64,000 nt of DNA. It comes from Cellvibrionaceae bacterium. GTDB lineage: Bacteria; Pseudomonadota; Gammaproteobacteria; Pseudomonadales; Cellvibrionaceae. Shown here piece by piece: positions 18,069 through 28,021 of the stretch; position 1 is the stretch's first letter, and the number at the start of each line of letters is the position of its first letter. Position numbers and translations under genes: made by a program. Where the stretch lies: NCBI GenBank assembly GCA_024707385.1, contig JANPZW010000015.1, forward strand, positions 186,001 to 250,000, read 5' to 3'. The notes under the pieces were generated by a model that was given only the letters and a program-made list of their open reading frames with translations, did not search any database and was not told the DNA's origin.

Positions 18069-19277
18069 CTAAAACGTATAACTTACATAAATCGACGTTC
18101 GCAGTGCGTCCTCAAATAAATCGTCCGCCATATATTTCGCAAATCGCCAACCCAGCAGCGTTTTTGCTATGCCTTTATATTCCAGGCTGAAATCCAGCTC
18201 GCTGCCGTAATCCGCGCTGCCGGTGTTGGGGCTGTAGAGATAGTAGAATCCTGTGAAAAACAGATTCTGTGTGCCGGGCATTTTCCCGGTTGTGCTCAGG
18301 TAAGCAGCTTCAAGGCCATGGCTGTCACCCAGGCTTGGATTGTTCAGGAATAACTCTGTCCAGCCATTGTGTGGGTGCGCGAGCGGAGTGATGAACTTGT
18401 CTGTGGCGCTGGACGCTTCCAGTGTGTTGTAACCGGCGAGATAACTGATGCCGGAAATCTGCACGCCGGCTTCCACCAGATAATAATTCTGGTCGATTTC
18501 CCGCGGATTATCTTCCGCATCTTTCTGTATAGCGTAATCCAACGTGGCCAAAAATCGCATGTCGCCCATCGGCATATTGCCCTCAAAACTCGCGCCAAAG
18601 GTATCTGTGGAGTTGACCAGCTCGGTATCGAAATCCAGCAACACTCCGTAGGTTTTTAATACACCCACGTCTTTTACGCTGTACGCCAGATTATAAAAAT
18701 GAGAATCCATATTGGCGCGGCCGTTGCTGGCTTCTTCGCCAGTGACACGCAATACGCGGCCGAGATAACCATAATCGATTTTGATGGCATCGCTCGGTGA
18801 AACGGAAAACGTCGCGCCATTGAAAGACATATGATTTTGTCGCCAGGCCGAGATGCTGATAAATCGTCCGTTGTTCAGCATCACTTCCTGCCGGCCGATG
18901 CGCACCTGTGTTTTGTAGGTGGGATTGTTGTAGGCAATGTATGCCTGGTTCACTTCCGCACCTTGGGGATCTGCGATGGTGGGATAACCCGCGGTCTTCG
19001 GGTCCGAAATAAAAGGTACCGCGTATTCATCTTCGAATATCTGTTCGACCGCTTCAAAATCTGCGAACGCACTGAAGCTGGAAGTTAAATTCGCTTTGGC
19101 GGAAACAGCCAGGCGGGCTGTTGAGGCTTTTGAGGTGCCCGGTGCCTCATCGATATCGAAATATTCATAGCGGTAGCGCAGGTTCGAAGCGTATTCCATG
19201 GTGGGATTCGCCAGGACGGAAACACTGCCAAAAATCGTGCAGGTACAAACGGCTGCGGAAAGCAGATTTTTATTCAT
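18069..19277 (-). CDS. Outer-membrane beta-barrel porin-like protein
   Basis: A signal peptide (MNKNLLSAAVCTCTIFGSVSVLA) is followed by alternating hydrophobic/polar strands and a terminal aromatic residue (SIYVSYTF), the outer-membrane barrel signature. Segments such as NLRYRYEYFD, SAFADFEAVEQIF, VRIGRQEVMLNNGRFISISAWRQNHMSFNGA and LEYKGIAKTLLGWRFAKYMAD resemble alginate-export or carbohydrate/anion porin families; I cannot name the family firmly. Start ATG 19277 is chosen over an upstream TTG because mature porin numbering and the signal start there. The gene sits between the binding-protein gene and the permeases, implying a dedicated outer-membrane entry channel for the same substrate. 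Confidence 0.82.
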   Translation of the reverse strand: MNKNLLSAAVCTCTIFGSVSVLANPTMEYASNLRYRYEYFDIDEAPGTSKASTARLAVSAKANLTSSFSAFADFEAVEQIFEDEYAVPFISDPKTAGYPTIADPQGAEVNQAYIAYNNPTYKTQVRIGRQEVMLNNGRFISISAWRQNHMSFNGATFSVSPSDAIKIDYGYLGRVLRVTGEEASNGRANMDSHFYNLAYSVKDVGVLKTYGVLLDFDTELVNSTDTFGASFEGNMPMGDMRFLATLDYAIQKDAEDNPREIDQNYYLVEAGVQISGISYLAGYNTLEASSATDKFITPLAHPHNGWTELFLNNPSLGDSHGLEAAYLSTTGKMPGTQNLFFTGFYYLYSPNTGSADYGSELDFSLEYKGIAKTLLGWRFAKYMADDLFEDALRTSIYVSYTF

Positions 19278-19339
19278 AAGAGTCCCCAAGTTTTTTGATC
19301 AAAGTGAAGTTGTTTTGGTTTCGATTGAAATGCTCGGCG

Positions 19340-20980
19340 TCAGTCTTTTTTCAGCTGTCGGTAATCCAATTGCCGATGAAACCAGTATTGATAACCACTG
19401 ATATTCGCTTGATGCGCCAGACTTACGACCGGTTGAAATAAAGGCACTCGTGGCGCTTCTTCGTAGGTCAGGGTAATCATGTCGTCAATTTGTTTGGCGT
19501 AGCTTGGCTGATCGGTTTCGAAGCGGGCTTTATCAATTAACGTATCGAGAGTTTGGTTGTGATAATTCATGGTGTTGAACACAGCGTTCTGGCCGTGATA
19601 GGCCCAGAAGAAAAAATATTCCGGGTAATTCAGCCAGCCACCAAAGTTATTAATGAGCAGGGGCATGTCCTTGCGCAGCAGCGCGGCTCGCCAATTGGCG
19701 CCGGGAATTTTTTCGATGGTGGTTTTAATACCGATGCTGGCGAGGGATTCCTGCACCAGCAATGCAATCGGCTCACTGATCAAGGACAGCCCTTGGTCAA
19801 AAGACAACGTGGTGCTAAACCCGCCGGAAAATCCGGCTTCGGCGAGCAGAGCTTTCGCTTTACTAATGTCAGTTTGATAAGACGTGGCACGAGGCCATTC
19901 TGTATTGTTGGCACCGCCAAATAATGGAATGCCCTGGCCATAAACCGCGGCGTCCATGATTTTCTGATAGGGGACCGCATAAGCCACTGCTTGCCGCACT
20001 TTGATGTTGTCGAAAGGCGGTTTTGCCGTGTTCATTCCCACATACCACATGGCATTTTCCACCGGCGTGCCGATCAATATCGCTTTTTTGCTTTTGGTCA
20101 GATCTGTCACCGTGCGCGGACCCAGATCAAATGCGATGTCCACATCGCCGCGCTCAACCAGCGCCTGCTGGGCAGAGGCTGACGGAATTTCCCGCACGAT
20201 CACTTTGGCGATTGCCGGTTTGGGTCCGCTGATCCATTTGTCGAAGCGTTCGTAGACAGTCTCCGAGCCTGGGCGCCAGCTGGCGACTTTGTAGGCGCCA
20301 CCGCCAGCGGTGTTGTTTTTCAGCCACTCCATCGCCCAAGGGTCCTGGGCGGTCGCGTGTTTTTTCGCGAGTGTGCTGTTGTAGATGGCGGCAACAGGCA
20401 CGGCCAGATCGGGCAGGGTGAGTTTATCGGTGCGCAGGAAATTCACTTTTACGGTGTGTTTGTCCACCACCTCGAATTGTTCCGGCATTTCCAGGGACCC
20501 GGCTTTCATTTGGAAGGTGGGAAACCCGCCTACCGTAACCGCACGGTCGAAAGACCATTTCACATCGTCTGCCGTCACCAGGGTGCCATCGTGGAAGACT
20601 GCGTTCTGGCGCAGCTTGAAGGTGACGGATTTGCCATCCGCCGCCACTGACCAGCTTTCCGCCAGCTCCGGTTCAAGCTTGGTGTAGTCGTACATCACTT
20701 TGCCGTCGGGCAGGGTTTTGCTGCCGTAGGTCATCAGGCGATCGTAGGTATTCCAGGACGCGCCGTAAGAGGGTCGGTTGGCGCCTATGCCGTGAATGTC
20801 CAGACTGTTGGGGCCGGATTCCACCACCACCAGTAGAGTCTCCTTGCGGGTGTCCGCGATGGTGAGATTCATGCCCAGGCTCAGGGCCAACAGGGACAAA
20901 AGAATGAGTCGTTTTGGTGCGCGCCGTTTGAAGGCTTGGGCGGTGGGTTTACCGGTCCCGGGTAGAGAGAAAATGGTCAT
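19340..20980 (-). CDS. Periplasmic substrate-binding protein of an Opp/Dpp-type ABC transporter (SBP_bac_5)
   Basis: 546-residue periplasmic binding protein delivering oligopeptides or similar solutes to the permeases. Signal peptide about residues 15-45 (RLILLSLLALSLGMNLTIAD). SBP_bac_5 motifs: LEPELAESWSVAADGKSVTFKLRQNAVFHDGTLVTADDVKWSFDR (read in parts), YVGMNTAKPPFDNIKVRQAVAYAV, and KAKALLAEAGFSGGFSTTL. I choose ATG 20980 because AGGAG lies seven bases upstream; the longer frame to 21166 would cover the sigma54 promoter. First gene of the minus-strand uptake operon. Confidence 0.92.
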   Translation of the reverse strand: MTIFSLPGTGKPTAQAFKRRAPKRLILLSLLALSLGMNLTIADTRKETLLVVVESGPNSLDIHGIGANRPSYGASWNTYDRLMTYGSKTLPDGKVMYDYTKLEPELAESWSVAADGKSVTFKLRQNAVFHDGTLVTADDVKWSFDRAVTVGGFPTFQMKAGSLEMPEQFEVVDKHTVKVNFLRTDKLTLPDLAVPVAAIYNSTLAKKHATAQDPWAMEWLKNNTAGGGAYKVASWRPGSETVYERFDKWISGPKPAIAKVIVREIPSASAQQALVERGDVDIAFDLGPRTVTDLTKSKKAILIGTPVENAMWYVGMNTAKPPFDNIKVRQAVAYAVPYQKIMDAAVYGQGIPLFGGANNTEWPRATSYQTDISKAKALLAEAGFSGGFSTTLSFDQGLSLISEPIALLVQESLASIGIKTTIEKIPGANWRAALLRKDMPLLINNFGGWLNYPEYFFFWAYHGQNAVFNTMNYHNQTLDTLIDKARFETDQPSYAKQIDDMITLTYEEAPRVPLFQPVVSLAHQANISGYQYWFHRQLDYRQLKKD

Positions 20981-21012
20981 GGTCAGCTCCTGTGGTTGTT
21001 GGAGCTGTAAGA

Positions 21013-21028
21013 GCAAAGCTGCGGCCAA
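21013..21028 (-). promoter_or_regulatory. Predicted sigma54 promoter of the uptake operon
   Basis: On the minus strand TTGGCCGCAGCTTTGC has GG and GC separated by exactly ten bases and the TTGC -12 element (consensus TGGCAC-N5-TTGC). The predicted transcription start is about 20 bases before the binding-protein ATG at 20980. Confidence 0.72.
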
Positions 21029-21046
21029 TGATAAAAAATCATTATT

Positions 21047-21059
21047 TATCAAATGTTTG
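21047..21059. promoter_or_regulatory. Predicted IHF binding site
   Basis: TATCAAATGTTTG fits the IHF consensus WATCAA-N4-TTR at every defined base. It lies in an AT-rich stretch between the sigma54 promoter and the inverted repeat, where IHF usually bends DNA for enhancer looping. Confidence 0.65.
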
Positions 21060-21095
21060 ACGATATTTTTTTGCTTTTGGCCATCCGACGCGTCC

Positions 21096-21128
21096 GTTGC
21101 AAGCGTCGCAAAATGCGACGCTTGCAAC
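21096..21128. promoter_or_regulatory. Perfect 15-bp inverted repeat, candidate enhancer (UAS) for the divergent sigma54 activator
   Basis: GTTGCAAGCGTCGCA, a three-base AAA spacer, then its exact reverse complement. Its centre is about 110 bp upstream of the predicted sigma54 start point. It is in the divergent region between the uptake operon and the histidine kinase/NtrC-type regulator genes, so it is the best candidate binding site for that regulator. As RNA it would also be a strong hairpin. Confidence 0.75.
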
Positions 21129-21166
21129 AGAGCGTCCACGCAGAATTGGGTGCCTGACCAGCACAA

Positions 21167-23728
21167 ATGGCGACTGGTATATGCCTTGCTGCCGTATGTC
21201 TAAATGCTCACCAACGGCCCTCTTCAATGCCCCAGACGCATCTGCCACCGGCCCGCCAAATTCTCCAGATGCCAGCGCTCTGGATCGGCATCAGCCTGTC
21301 GTTTTTCCTCGCTGTTTATGTCGCCCATTGGGAGGGTTTGGCTTTGCGCAATGACCTGCGCGAGCTCGCCAAGGATCGGGCCCGCGTGCTCCATTCCAAT
21401 ATGCGCAGTTCCGCCGAGGTGCTGCATTCCTGGCGTCGCTGCACGCGGCGACAGGTGCCATCCGGCAGGACCAGTTTCTTCTCTTTGCGCGGGATGCTGT
21501 GCGCCGCCATCCGGAATTGCAGGCGGTGGAGTGGGTGCCTCGGGTGACTTATGAGGAGCGGACGGATTTCGAGAGGCGCAAGCGAGAGGAGGGTTATGTC
21601 GCGTTCACCTTTACGGAAATCGGCGAGGCCGGTCTGCTCACCCGGGCCGCCTATCGCGCCGAATATTTCCCCGTGTACTTCCTTGAGCCTTTTACCGGCA
21701 ACCAGCTCGCGCACGGCTTTGACCTGGGCGCAAATGATCGCCGCCGCACCGCCCTGGAACAGGCGCGCGATACCGGCTTGCCGGTGGTGACCGCGCCCGT
21801 CCGGCTGGCCCAGGAAACGGCGACTCAGCAGGGGTTTCTCATGTTTTATCCGGTTTACTCCGACCTGGAGCCAACGACTGTGAGCCAGCGGCGCGACACC
21901 CTGGAGGATTTGCCCTCGCGGTGTTCCGCGCGGGAGATCTGGTCGCTGCGGCCTTGCGGGATATAGTAGAGCGCGGGGTGTCCGTGAGCATCTACGACAC
22001 TGGCGATCCGTCCACACCACTGGCGCGCGAGCAGGCGAACACGGGATCGGCCCGATGGTGGCACGGCCTGGCGCTGGTCGCGGAGCAGGCGCCTTGGGAA
22101 GTCCATATTGATGTTGCCGGCAGGCGCTGGCGACTCCTGTTCGAGCCGACACCTTATGTCGCGGGCGGGCGCCAACCGGTGCAAACCGGTCTGGCTTTTG
22201 GGGTTGGCTTGATGCTCACCTTTTTGTTAGTGGCCTATTTGGCCGGCGCAGCGCGGCGGGAGCGGGAGATCAGCAGCGCCAACGCCGCATTGCAAAATGA
22301 AGTTGCCGAACGGGAAAAAGCGGTGGAGGCGGCACAGGCGGCCAACCGGGCCAAGTCGGACTTTCTTGCCAATATGAGCCACGAAATCCGCACGCCGCTG
22401 AACGCCGTGCTGGGCTATGCACAACTCCTCCGCCGCGACAGCCGGATGGATACTCAGCAGCGTCAGGCCGTCGGCGCGATTATCGCCAGCGGCAATCACT
22501 TGCTCAGTCAAATCAACGGTGTGCTGGATTTTTCCAAGATTGAAGTCGGCCGCATGGAGATCCAGTCGCAGGCGATTTATCTGAATGACCTGCTCAACGA
22601 ACTGGTGGTGATGTTTCGGCCGCGCTGTCATGAAAAAGGTCTGGAGCTGCGCGCCCGCCTGCTGCCGGAGGCAGAACATGTTGTGCAGGTAGACAGCTGC
22701 AAATTGCGGCAGATCCTGATCAATCTGCTGGGCAATGCGGTGCGTTTCACCCACCACGGCGAGGTAATGCTGGGCTGCCGTCCCACAGGTGCCGGGGTTT
22801 ATCGTTTTGATGTTATCGACACAGGTGTAGGCATTCCGGCTGCGGATCTGGGGCGGATTTTCGAGCCGTTTTACCAGGGGCAGTCGCACAATCAGTCTGG
22901 TGGTACGGGATTGGGGCTCGCCATCGCAAAGCGTCATGCAAAATTGCTGGGAGGCGATCTGGAAGTGGCATCGGAGGAGGGGAGGGGTCGCGATTTACCC
23001 TGCATTTGCCGCTGCCACCAGCGGACCATTCCCATTCAGCGCCGCCAGTGGACGCCACCGACTGGCGCCTGGAGGGTGCGCAGGCGGTCCATTTGCTGGT
23101 GATTGACGACGATGAGGCCAACCGGGAAATCCTCCGCGGCCTGCTCGGTGGCGCGGGTTGCCACGTGGCCCTGGCGGCGGACCATGCGCAAGCCCTGGCG
23201 CAATTGGCGGAGCGATCCTTCGATGCGGTATTCCTCGATATCCGCCTGCCCGGTGGTGACAGTCTGGCCTGGTTACCCAGGCTGCGCGAGCTGCGGCCGC
23301 ATCTACCGGTAATCGCCTATACCGCACTCGCCTTTGAACAGGACCGGGCGCGTTGTCTGGCGGCGGGGTGCCAGGCGTTTATCGCCAAGCCGATACAAGC
23401 TGAGGTGGTTTTCCAGATATTGGAAAACCTGTTAGGAATTGTTTTCGAGCGACAGTGGCCGGAAGAGCGAAGTGCGATGCCGATGAATCTGAGCAGGGTC
23501 GCTCTGCCGGCGGATCTGCTGCAAGGTTTGCTAACGGCGGCGGAGCTGCACAGCAGCACCGCGTTGAAAGCCGGGATGGAGGAGTTGATCGATTTAGGTC
23601 CACATACAGCGCCGCTGGTCGACCGGTTGCGCCAGCTGATGCGCGCTTACGACATGGATGCCATAGCGCGTCTGCTGCTCACGCTACCGGTTATTGAGCA
23701 GCCGGCGAAGGAGGTGGCTTGTGGCTGA
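21167..23728 (+). CDS. CHASE-domain hybrid sensor histidine kinase (frame broken three times)
   Basis: Sensor of a two-component system. Parts in order: TM1 (about residues 35-50), periplasmic CHASE-like domain (VLHSLASLHAATGAI, HPELQAVEWVPRVTYEERTDFE, GFLMFYPVY), TM2 (GVGLMLTFLLVAYLAGAA), HisKA with FLANMSHEIRTPLNAVLGYAQLL, HATPase with LRQILINLLGNAVRFT, DTGVGIP and GGTGLGLAI, then a receiver domain (VHLLVIDDDEANREI, FLDIRLP, FIAKPI). Three missing bases break it: a C at 21429-21430, a G at 21906-21907 and a G at 22984-22987. Correcting all three gives 854 aa from ATG 21167; ATG 21227 is an alternative start. It overlaps the next gene by eight bases. Confidence 0.85.
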
Positions 23729-25224
23729 CGTGGGCGGCCATCAGCACGAGCGCATCCTGGTGGTGGATGATGTGGTTTCCAATGTCCAGCTGCTTGCCCA
23801 GGCACTGGAGCCGGCCGGTTACGAGATTCTGGTGGCGCAAAATGGCCGCGATGCGCTGCGCATCGCCGAGCGGGCGCGACCGGGGCTGATCTTGATGGAT
23901 GTGATGATGCCCGGCATCGATGGTGTTTCATCCTGCCGTTTGTTGAAGCAGGACCCGGTCTTGGCCGACATTCCGGTCATATTCATCACCGCGCTGGACG
24001 AGCGGGAGAATGTGGTGCGCGGTTTTGCTGCTGGCGGCGTGGATTACGTCGTAAAGCCGTTTCACCCCGAGGAGGTGCTCACCCGGGTGGCGCATCATTT
24101 GAAGCTGTACCGTCTCGCTCGCAGCCTGGAGCAGTCCAATCGCGAGCTGACCCTCCGTCTTGCGGAGTTGGAGCGCGCCAATCGCGCACTGGCGGAAGAG
24201 CGCGACAAACTTGCACGGGCAGAACAGGCGTTGGATACGGCGGACAGTCGCCTGAATGCCCTGGCGCAACGCGAGGAGCAGCGCTGGGGCATGGGTGGGC
24301 TGGTCGGCAAAAGCGCGACCATGACCGCAATTTTGCAGAATATCCGCAAGCTGCATCACAGCCTCGGCACAAGCGTGTTGATCGGTGGCGAGAGCGGCAC
24401 TGGCAAGGAGTTGATTGCCCGCGCCATTCACCACAGCAGTCCTCGCGCGCAAAAGCCATTTATCCCGGTCAACTGCGTGGCGATTCCGGCGGAGCTTGCC
24501 GAATCCATGTTTTTTGGTCACGTCAAAGGTGCTTTTACTGGCGCCACGGGCGAGCAGAAAGGATTTTTTGAACTGGCCAGTGGCGGCACACTTTTTTCTC
24601 GACGAAATCGGCGATATGCCGATGGGGCTGCAGGCAAAATTGCTGCGCGTACTGGAGGACGGGGAGGTGAGGCCCGTAGGCAGTCAACGCGCCATTAAAA
24701 CCGATGTGCGCGTGGTAGCGGCGACCAATGTGGATTTACAACAGAAAATTGCTGCGGGACTTTTTCGCGCGGATCTGTTTTATCGTCTGGCGAGATTCCA
24801 GGTGGAACTGCCGCCACTGCGCCAGCGGCGCGGGGATATATTGCTACTGGCGCAACACTTTCTAGCACTTTTCTCTGGCGAGATGGGTGTGCGCATTCCA
24901 GAGATCAGCGCGGCGGCTCGACAGGCGCTGCAGGATTATCATTTTCCAGGCAATATCCGCGAATTGAAAAATCTCATCGAGCGCGCGCTGATCCTCAGCG
25001 CCGGTAAGACCGTCGAAATTGAGCACCTGCAGTTTCAATCATTATCCCGATCTCTCCAAACCGACACGGTGACGCGCCTGCCACCTTTGCCATTCAATCT
25101 GAAGGAAGCGGAACAGATATTGATGTGCCGCGCCCTGGACGCCGCTGCTGGCAACATCACCGAAGCCGCGCGAATGCTCGGCGTGCATCGCAGTAAGCTG
25201 TACCGGGTGATGGGAAGGGATTAA
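23721..25224 (+). CDS. NtrC-family sigma54-dependent response regulator (frame broken at a T6 run)
   Basis: Receiver domain (ERILVVDDVVSNVQLLAQAL, phospho-Asp in LILMDVMMPG at about residue 57, Lys in YVVKPF), a coiled-coil linker, then the AAA+ activator domain with Walker A GGESGTGKE (about residue 222), the sigma54 contact loop GAFTGA (about 270) and Walker B LFLDEIGD. A Fis-type HTH ends it (NITEAARMLGVHRSKLYRVM). The T6 run at 24592-24597 should be T5 (GGTLFLDEIGDMPMG); corrected length 500 aa. I choose GTG 23721, which has AAGGAGG six bases upstream and overlaps the kinase stop. It probably activates the divergent uptake operon. Confidence 0.9.
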
Positions 25225-25370
25225 TTTCCTGCCGTTCTCTACAGCGACAAGCAGATTACAAAACCGTATAGTGCCGTCCAGTGGGCTGCTATTTCGTCTT
25301 TGCTATAAATATCACCGTGGACAGCAAAAAGCCTGTCGCGAATATACAAAGACTGACCCTGGAGGCATAT

Positions 25371-25673
25371 ATGAAAAAGTTAACTAACCCCGCCGTATTA
25401 TCTGTTGCATTGGCTGGCCTTTTGTTTTCTGGTGTGGCATTGGCGGATCGGGATGATATCCGTCTGCTGGCCGAAACCAAAATCAATCTGACCGAAGCCA
25501 TCGCGATAGCGGAAAAACATCAGAATGGCCGAGCTTATGAAGCGGAATTGGATAGCGACAGCTTTTCACCTGTTTACGAAGTGAAAGTTGTCAGCGCAGA
25601 TAATCGCGTTTTTGAGCTGGATGTCGATGGCGTCAGCGGTGAGGTCCGCAGCGTCAAAGAAAAGCGCGACTAA
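25371..25673 (+). CDS. Small periplasmic PepSY-domain protein
   Basis: 100 aa. Signal peptide MKKLTNPAVLSVALAGLLFSGVALA, then one PepSY module: INLTEAIAIAEKHQNGRAYEAELD, followed by YEVKVVSADNRVFELDVDGVSGEV. PepSY modules are thought to inhibit or modulate enzymes or sensors outside the cytoplasm. ATG 25371 has GGAGG six bases upstream; the longer frame from 25281 adds a poor leader. It lies immediately before an OmpR-type regulator and kinase, a common arrangement suggesting it is a target or modulator of that pair. Confidence 0.88.
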   Translation: MKKLTNPAVLSVALAGLLFSGVALADRDDIRLLAETKINLTEAIAIAEKHQNGRAYEAELDSDSFSPVYEVKVVSADNRVFELDVDGVSGEVRSVKEKRD

Positions 25674-25676
25674 TTT

Positions 25677-25710
25677 GAAAGGGCCGTCCTGACGACGGCC
25701 TTTTTTATTT
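25677..25710 (+). terminator. Intrinsic terminator after the PepSY gene
   Basis: GGCCGTC-CTGAC-GACGGCC with A and T flanks, followed by a T6 run. Read-through would continue into the response regulator gene 15-20 bases later. Confidence 0.85.
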
Positions 25711-25724
25711 GGAATTTTCCGGTT

Positions 25725-26403
25725 ATGAAATTGCTGTTGGTCGAAGATGATAAAACCACCGCGGAATTTATCATGCGCGGATTGAAGGAGCATGGACACA
25801 CCACCGATCTTGCCGACAACGGTCTCGACGGCCTGATGCTAGCGCAGGAGGGAAACTACGATGTCATGATTCTGGATCGTATGCTGCCCAAGCTCGACGG
25901 CTTGAATTTACTTCGCGCGCTGCGGGACGCTGGCAATGTCACTCCGGTCATTATGCTGACGGCCATGGGCAGCATTGAAGATCGCGTCACCGGCCTCGGT
26001 GCGGGAGCAGAAGATTATCTGGTAAAACCCTTTGCCTTCGCAGAATTGCACGCCCGCATAGGTGCCCTGGCGCGGCGACCGCCGCTCAATCAGGTGACCA
26101 CCCTGTTGCGGGTTGGAGATCTTGAAATGGATTTGATTAAGCGGCGTGTGGTGCGCGCCGGGCAAAGTGTTGGACTTGCAACCGATGGAATTCAAACTGT
26201 TGGAGTTTCTCCTGCGTCATACCGGGCAGGTGGTGACGCGCACAATGTTGTTGGAAGGTGTGTGGGATTTTCATTTCGATCCCAAAACCAATGTGGTGGA
26301 GACGCACATCAGCCGCTTGCGCGCCAAGGTGGATAAGGAGTTTGATACTGCGCTGATCCAGACAGTGCGCGGTTCTGGATATCGCATTGATGAACCAGCT
26401 TAG
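25725..26403 (+). CDS. OmpR-family response regulator (frame broken at a G3 run)
   Basis: Receiver domain MKLLLVEDDKTTAEFIMRGL, phospho-Asp in DVMILDRMLP (about residue 51), YLVKPFAFAEL, then a winged helix DNA-binding domain (PMEFKLLEFLLRHTGQVVTRTMLLEGVW, NVVETHISRLRAKVD, IQTVRGSGYRI). The two parts are in different frames. Removing one G from 26160-26162 gives RRVVRAGKVLDLQPMEFKLLEF and a 225-aa protein, standard for the family. It overlaps the kinase start by 14 bases. It likely controls the PepSY gene or envelope functions. Confidence 0.9.
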
Positions 26404-27723
26404 ACGACAATTCTTTCATACCGCGTCCTTCCGTCTCACGGGACTGTATCTTCTCCTGTTTGTAACTTCCGTCGGCATATTGGTGGCGCTGCTTTTTTTT
26501 CAGATGCGCCAGACGCTGCAAAATGAAGTGCGTAGTCATATTTCCAATGACGTGAATTTATTGCTCTTTGAATATCGTGAAGATGGATTAGATGAGCTGC
26601 TCGAAGAGACGGAGGAGAGAATCGAAAAAAGCCGCGGTCACGATCGGCTGCTTTACATGGTGCAAAGTCCGTCCGGCCGGGTCGTATTTGATCGTATTCC
26701 AAAAAGTTGAGCCACCTTTTGGCTGGCGCATGATGGGGGGCAAGGATTCCGCTCTATTTTTCTTTGAGCAATTGGATAACGGCTACATTCTCGGTGTCGG
26801 CAAGGACATGTCTACGCTCGCCGCCACAGAAAGGGCAATGGGGCGCACGTTGCTGTGGGCAACGCTTGGGGTTTTGATTTTGGGTAGTTTTGGCGGTGTT
26901 TTTCTCAGTCGGCGCACTTTGGCGCAGCTGGAATCCATCAATCGGACTGCTCAGGCGATCGGCGCGGGCAGTCTCGCGCAGAGAATTCCTCTGCGCAACA
27001 CTGGTGATGAACTGGATGAATTGGGTCGAACATTGAATCAGATGTTCGACCGTATCGAACAATTGGTCGGCAATGTCCGCCAGGTTTCCACCGGTATCGC
27101 CCACGATTTGCGCACGCCGCTGGCGCGTCTGCGCAATCGCTTGGAAGCTCTGCACGCTGAGAAAAATGAGTTAACGGAAGACGTAATTGCAGACGCCATC
27201 GCTGAAGTCGATGCCATTCTGCAGACTTTTGCTTCCTTGTTGCGTTTGGCAGAATTGGAAACCGGTACTTTAAAAGCGGGTTTCACGCAGGTGGATTTGA
27301 CGGCTCTGGTCAGCCAGATTCTTGATGTTTATAAACCGATTGCGGAGGATGCTGGTAAAAAACTGGAGCAGGGGAAAATGGATGTGGCATTTATCGCGGG
27401 AGACAAAAATCTTCTGCAGCAAATGTTGGTCAATCTACTGGAGAATGCTCTGCAGCACGCCGGCGAACATTGCGAAATCCTGGTCAGCGTAAAACAGGAA
27501 GATCGCGCAGTTCTGTTGCAGGTGGCAGATAACGGGCCGGGAATTCCGGCGGCGGAAAAAAGAGCGCGTAATCAAGCCCTTTCAGCGGCTTGACGAAACT
27601 TCAGGAACAGGATTGGGATTGTCTTTGGTGCTGGCCATCGCACAATTGCACGGCGGCCAACTGCAGCTGCTGGATAACCATCCGGGTTTGTTGTGTCAGG
27701 TGAAATTCCCTTTCTCCAAATAA
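26390..27723 (+). CDS. Sensor histidine kinase, EnvZ/QseC type (frame broken twice)
   Basis: Partner of the OmpR-type regulator. TM1 LTGLYLLLFVTSVGILVALLFF, periplasmic sensor, TM2 LLWATLGVLILGSFGGVFL, HAMP, HisKA with VSTGIAHDLRTPLARLRNRLEAL, HATPase with LLQQMLVNLLENALQHA, VADNGPGIP and GTGLGLSLV. Two extra A bases break it: the A5 run at 26701-26705 (should read IPKVEPPFGWRMM) and the A6 run at 27556-27561 (should read AAEKERVIKPFQRLDETSGTG). Corrected length 443 aa with a stop at 27721-27723. The second break removes the last ATP-binding motif if real. Confidence 0.88.
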
Positions 27724-27727
27724 TCCA

Positions 27728-27754
27728 ATAACAGCCGGTTTACCGGCTGTTTCC
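27728..27754. terminator. Hairpin between the kinase gene and minE
   Basis: ACAGCCGG-TTTA-CCGGCTGT with flanking A/T, between convergent stops and overlapping the last codons of minE. Likely a shared terminator. Confidence 0.7.
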
Positions 27755-28021
27755 CGCTTTTGCCGCGGGCAATTTATCCGGCAGTGTGACGTTCAATTCC
27801 AACACCGAAAAATTGCCGTGGTTGTCGAGTTGCACTTCGATATTGTCGATATCGATATCCACGTACTTTTTGATCACCTCCATAATGTCTTTTTGCAGAG
27901 CAGCGAGATAATCAGGCTTGTTGTTCTGGCGCCGCTCATGCGCGACTATTACCTGCAAGCGCTCTTTTGCGATGGATGCCGTGTTGTTTTTTTTGCGGGC
28001 GAAATAATCGAACAGGCTCAT
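27740..28021 (-). CDS. minE: Cell division topological specificity factor MinE
   Basis: 93 aa. MSLFDYFARKKNNTASIAKERLQVIVAHERR is the MinD-binding and membrane-targeting region; YLAALQKDIMEVIKKYVDID follows as the dimerising beta/alpha part. MinE drives MinD off the membrane and makes the Min system oscillate, so the FtsZ ring forms at mid-cell. Its ATG overlaps the minD stop (ATGA), and AGGAGAAG precedes it. Confidence 0.96.
   Translation of the reverse strand: MSLFDYFARKKNNTASIAKERLQVIVAHERRQNNKPDYLAALQKDIMEVIKKYVDIDIDNIEVQLDNHGNFSVLELNVTLPDKLPAAKAGNSR

Noticed and set aside
21204..21554. Alternative open frame over the kinase start
   Set aside because: Its product is Cys/Pro-rich and not domain-like, whereas the 21167 frame encodes the membrane segment and the start of the CHASE domain.
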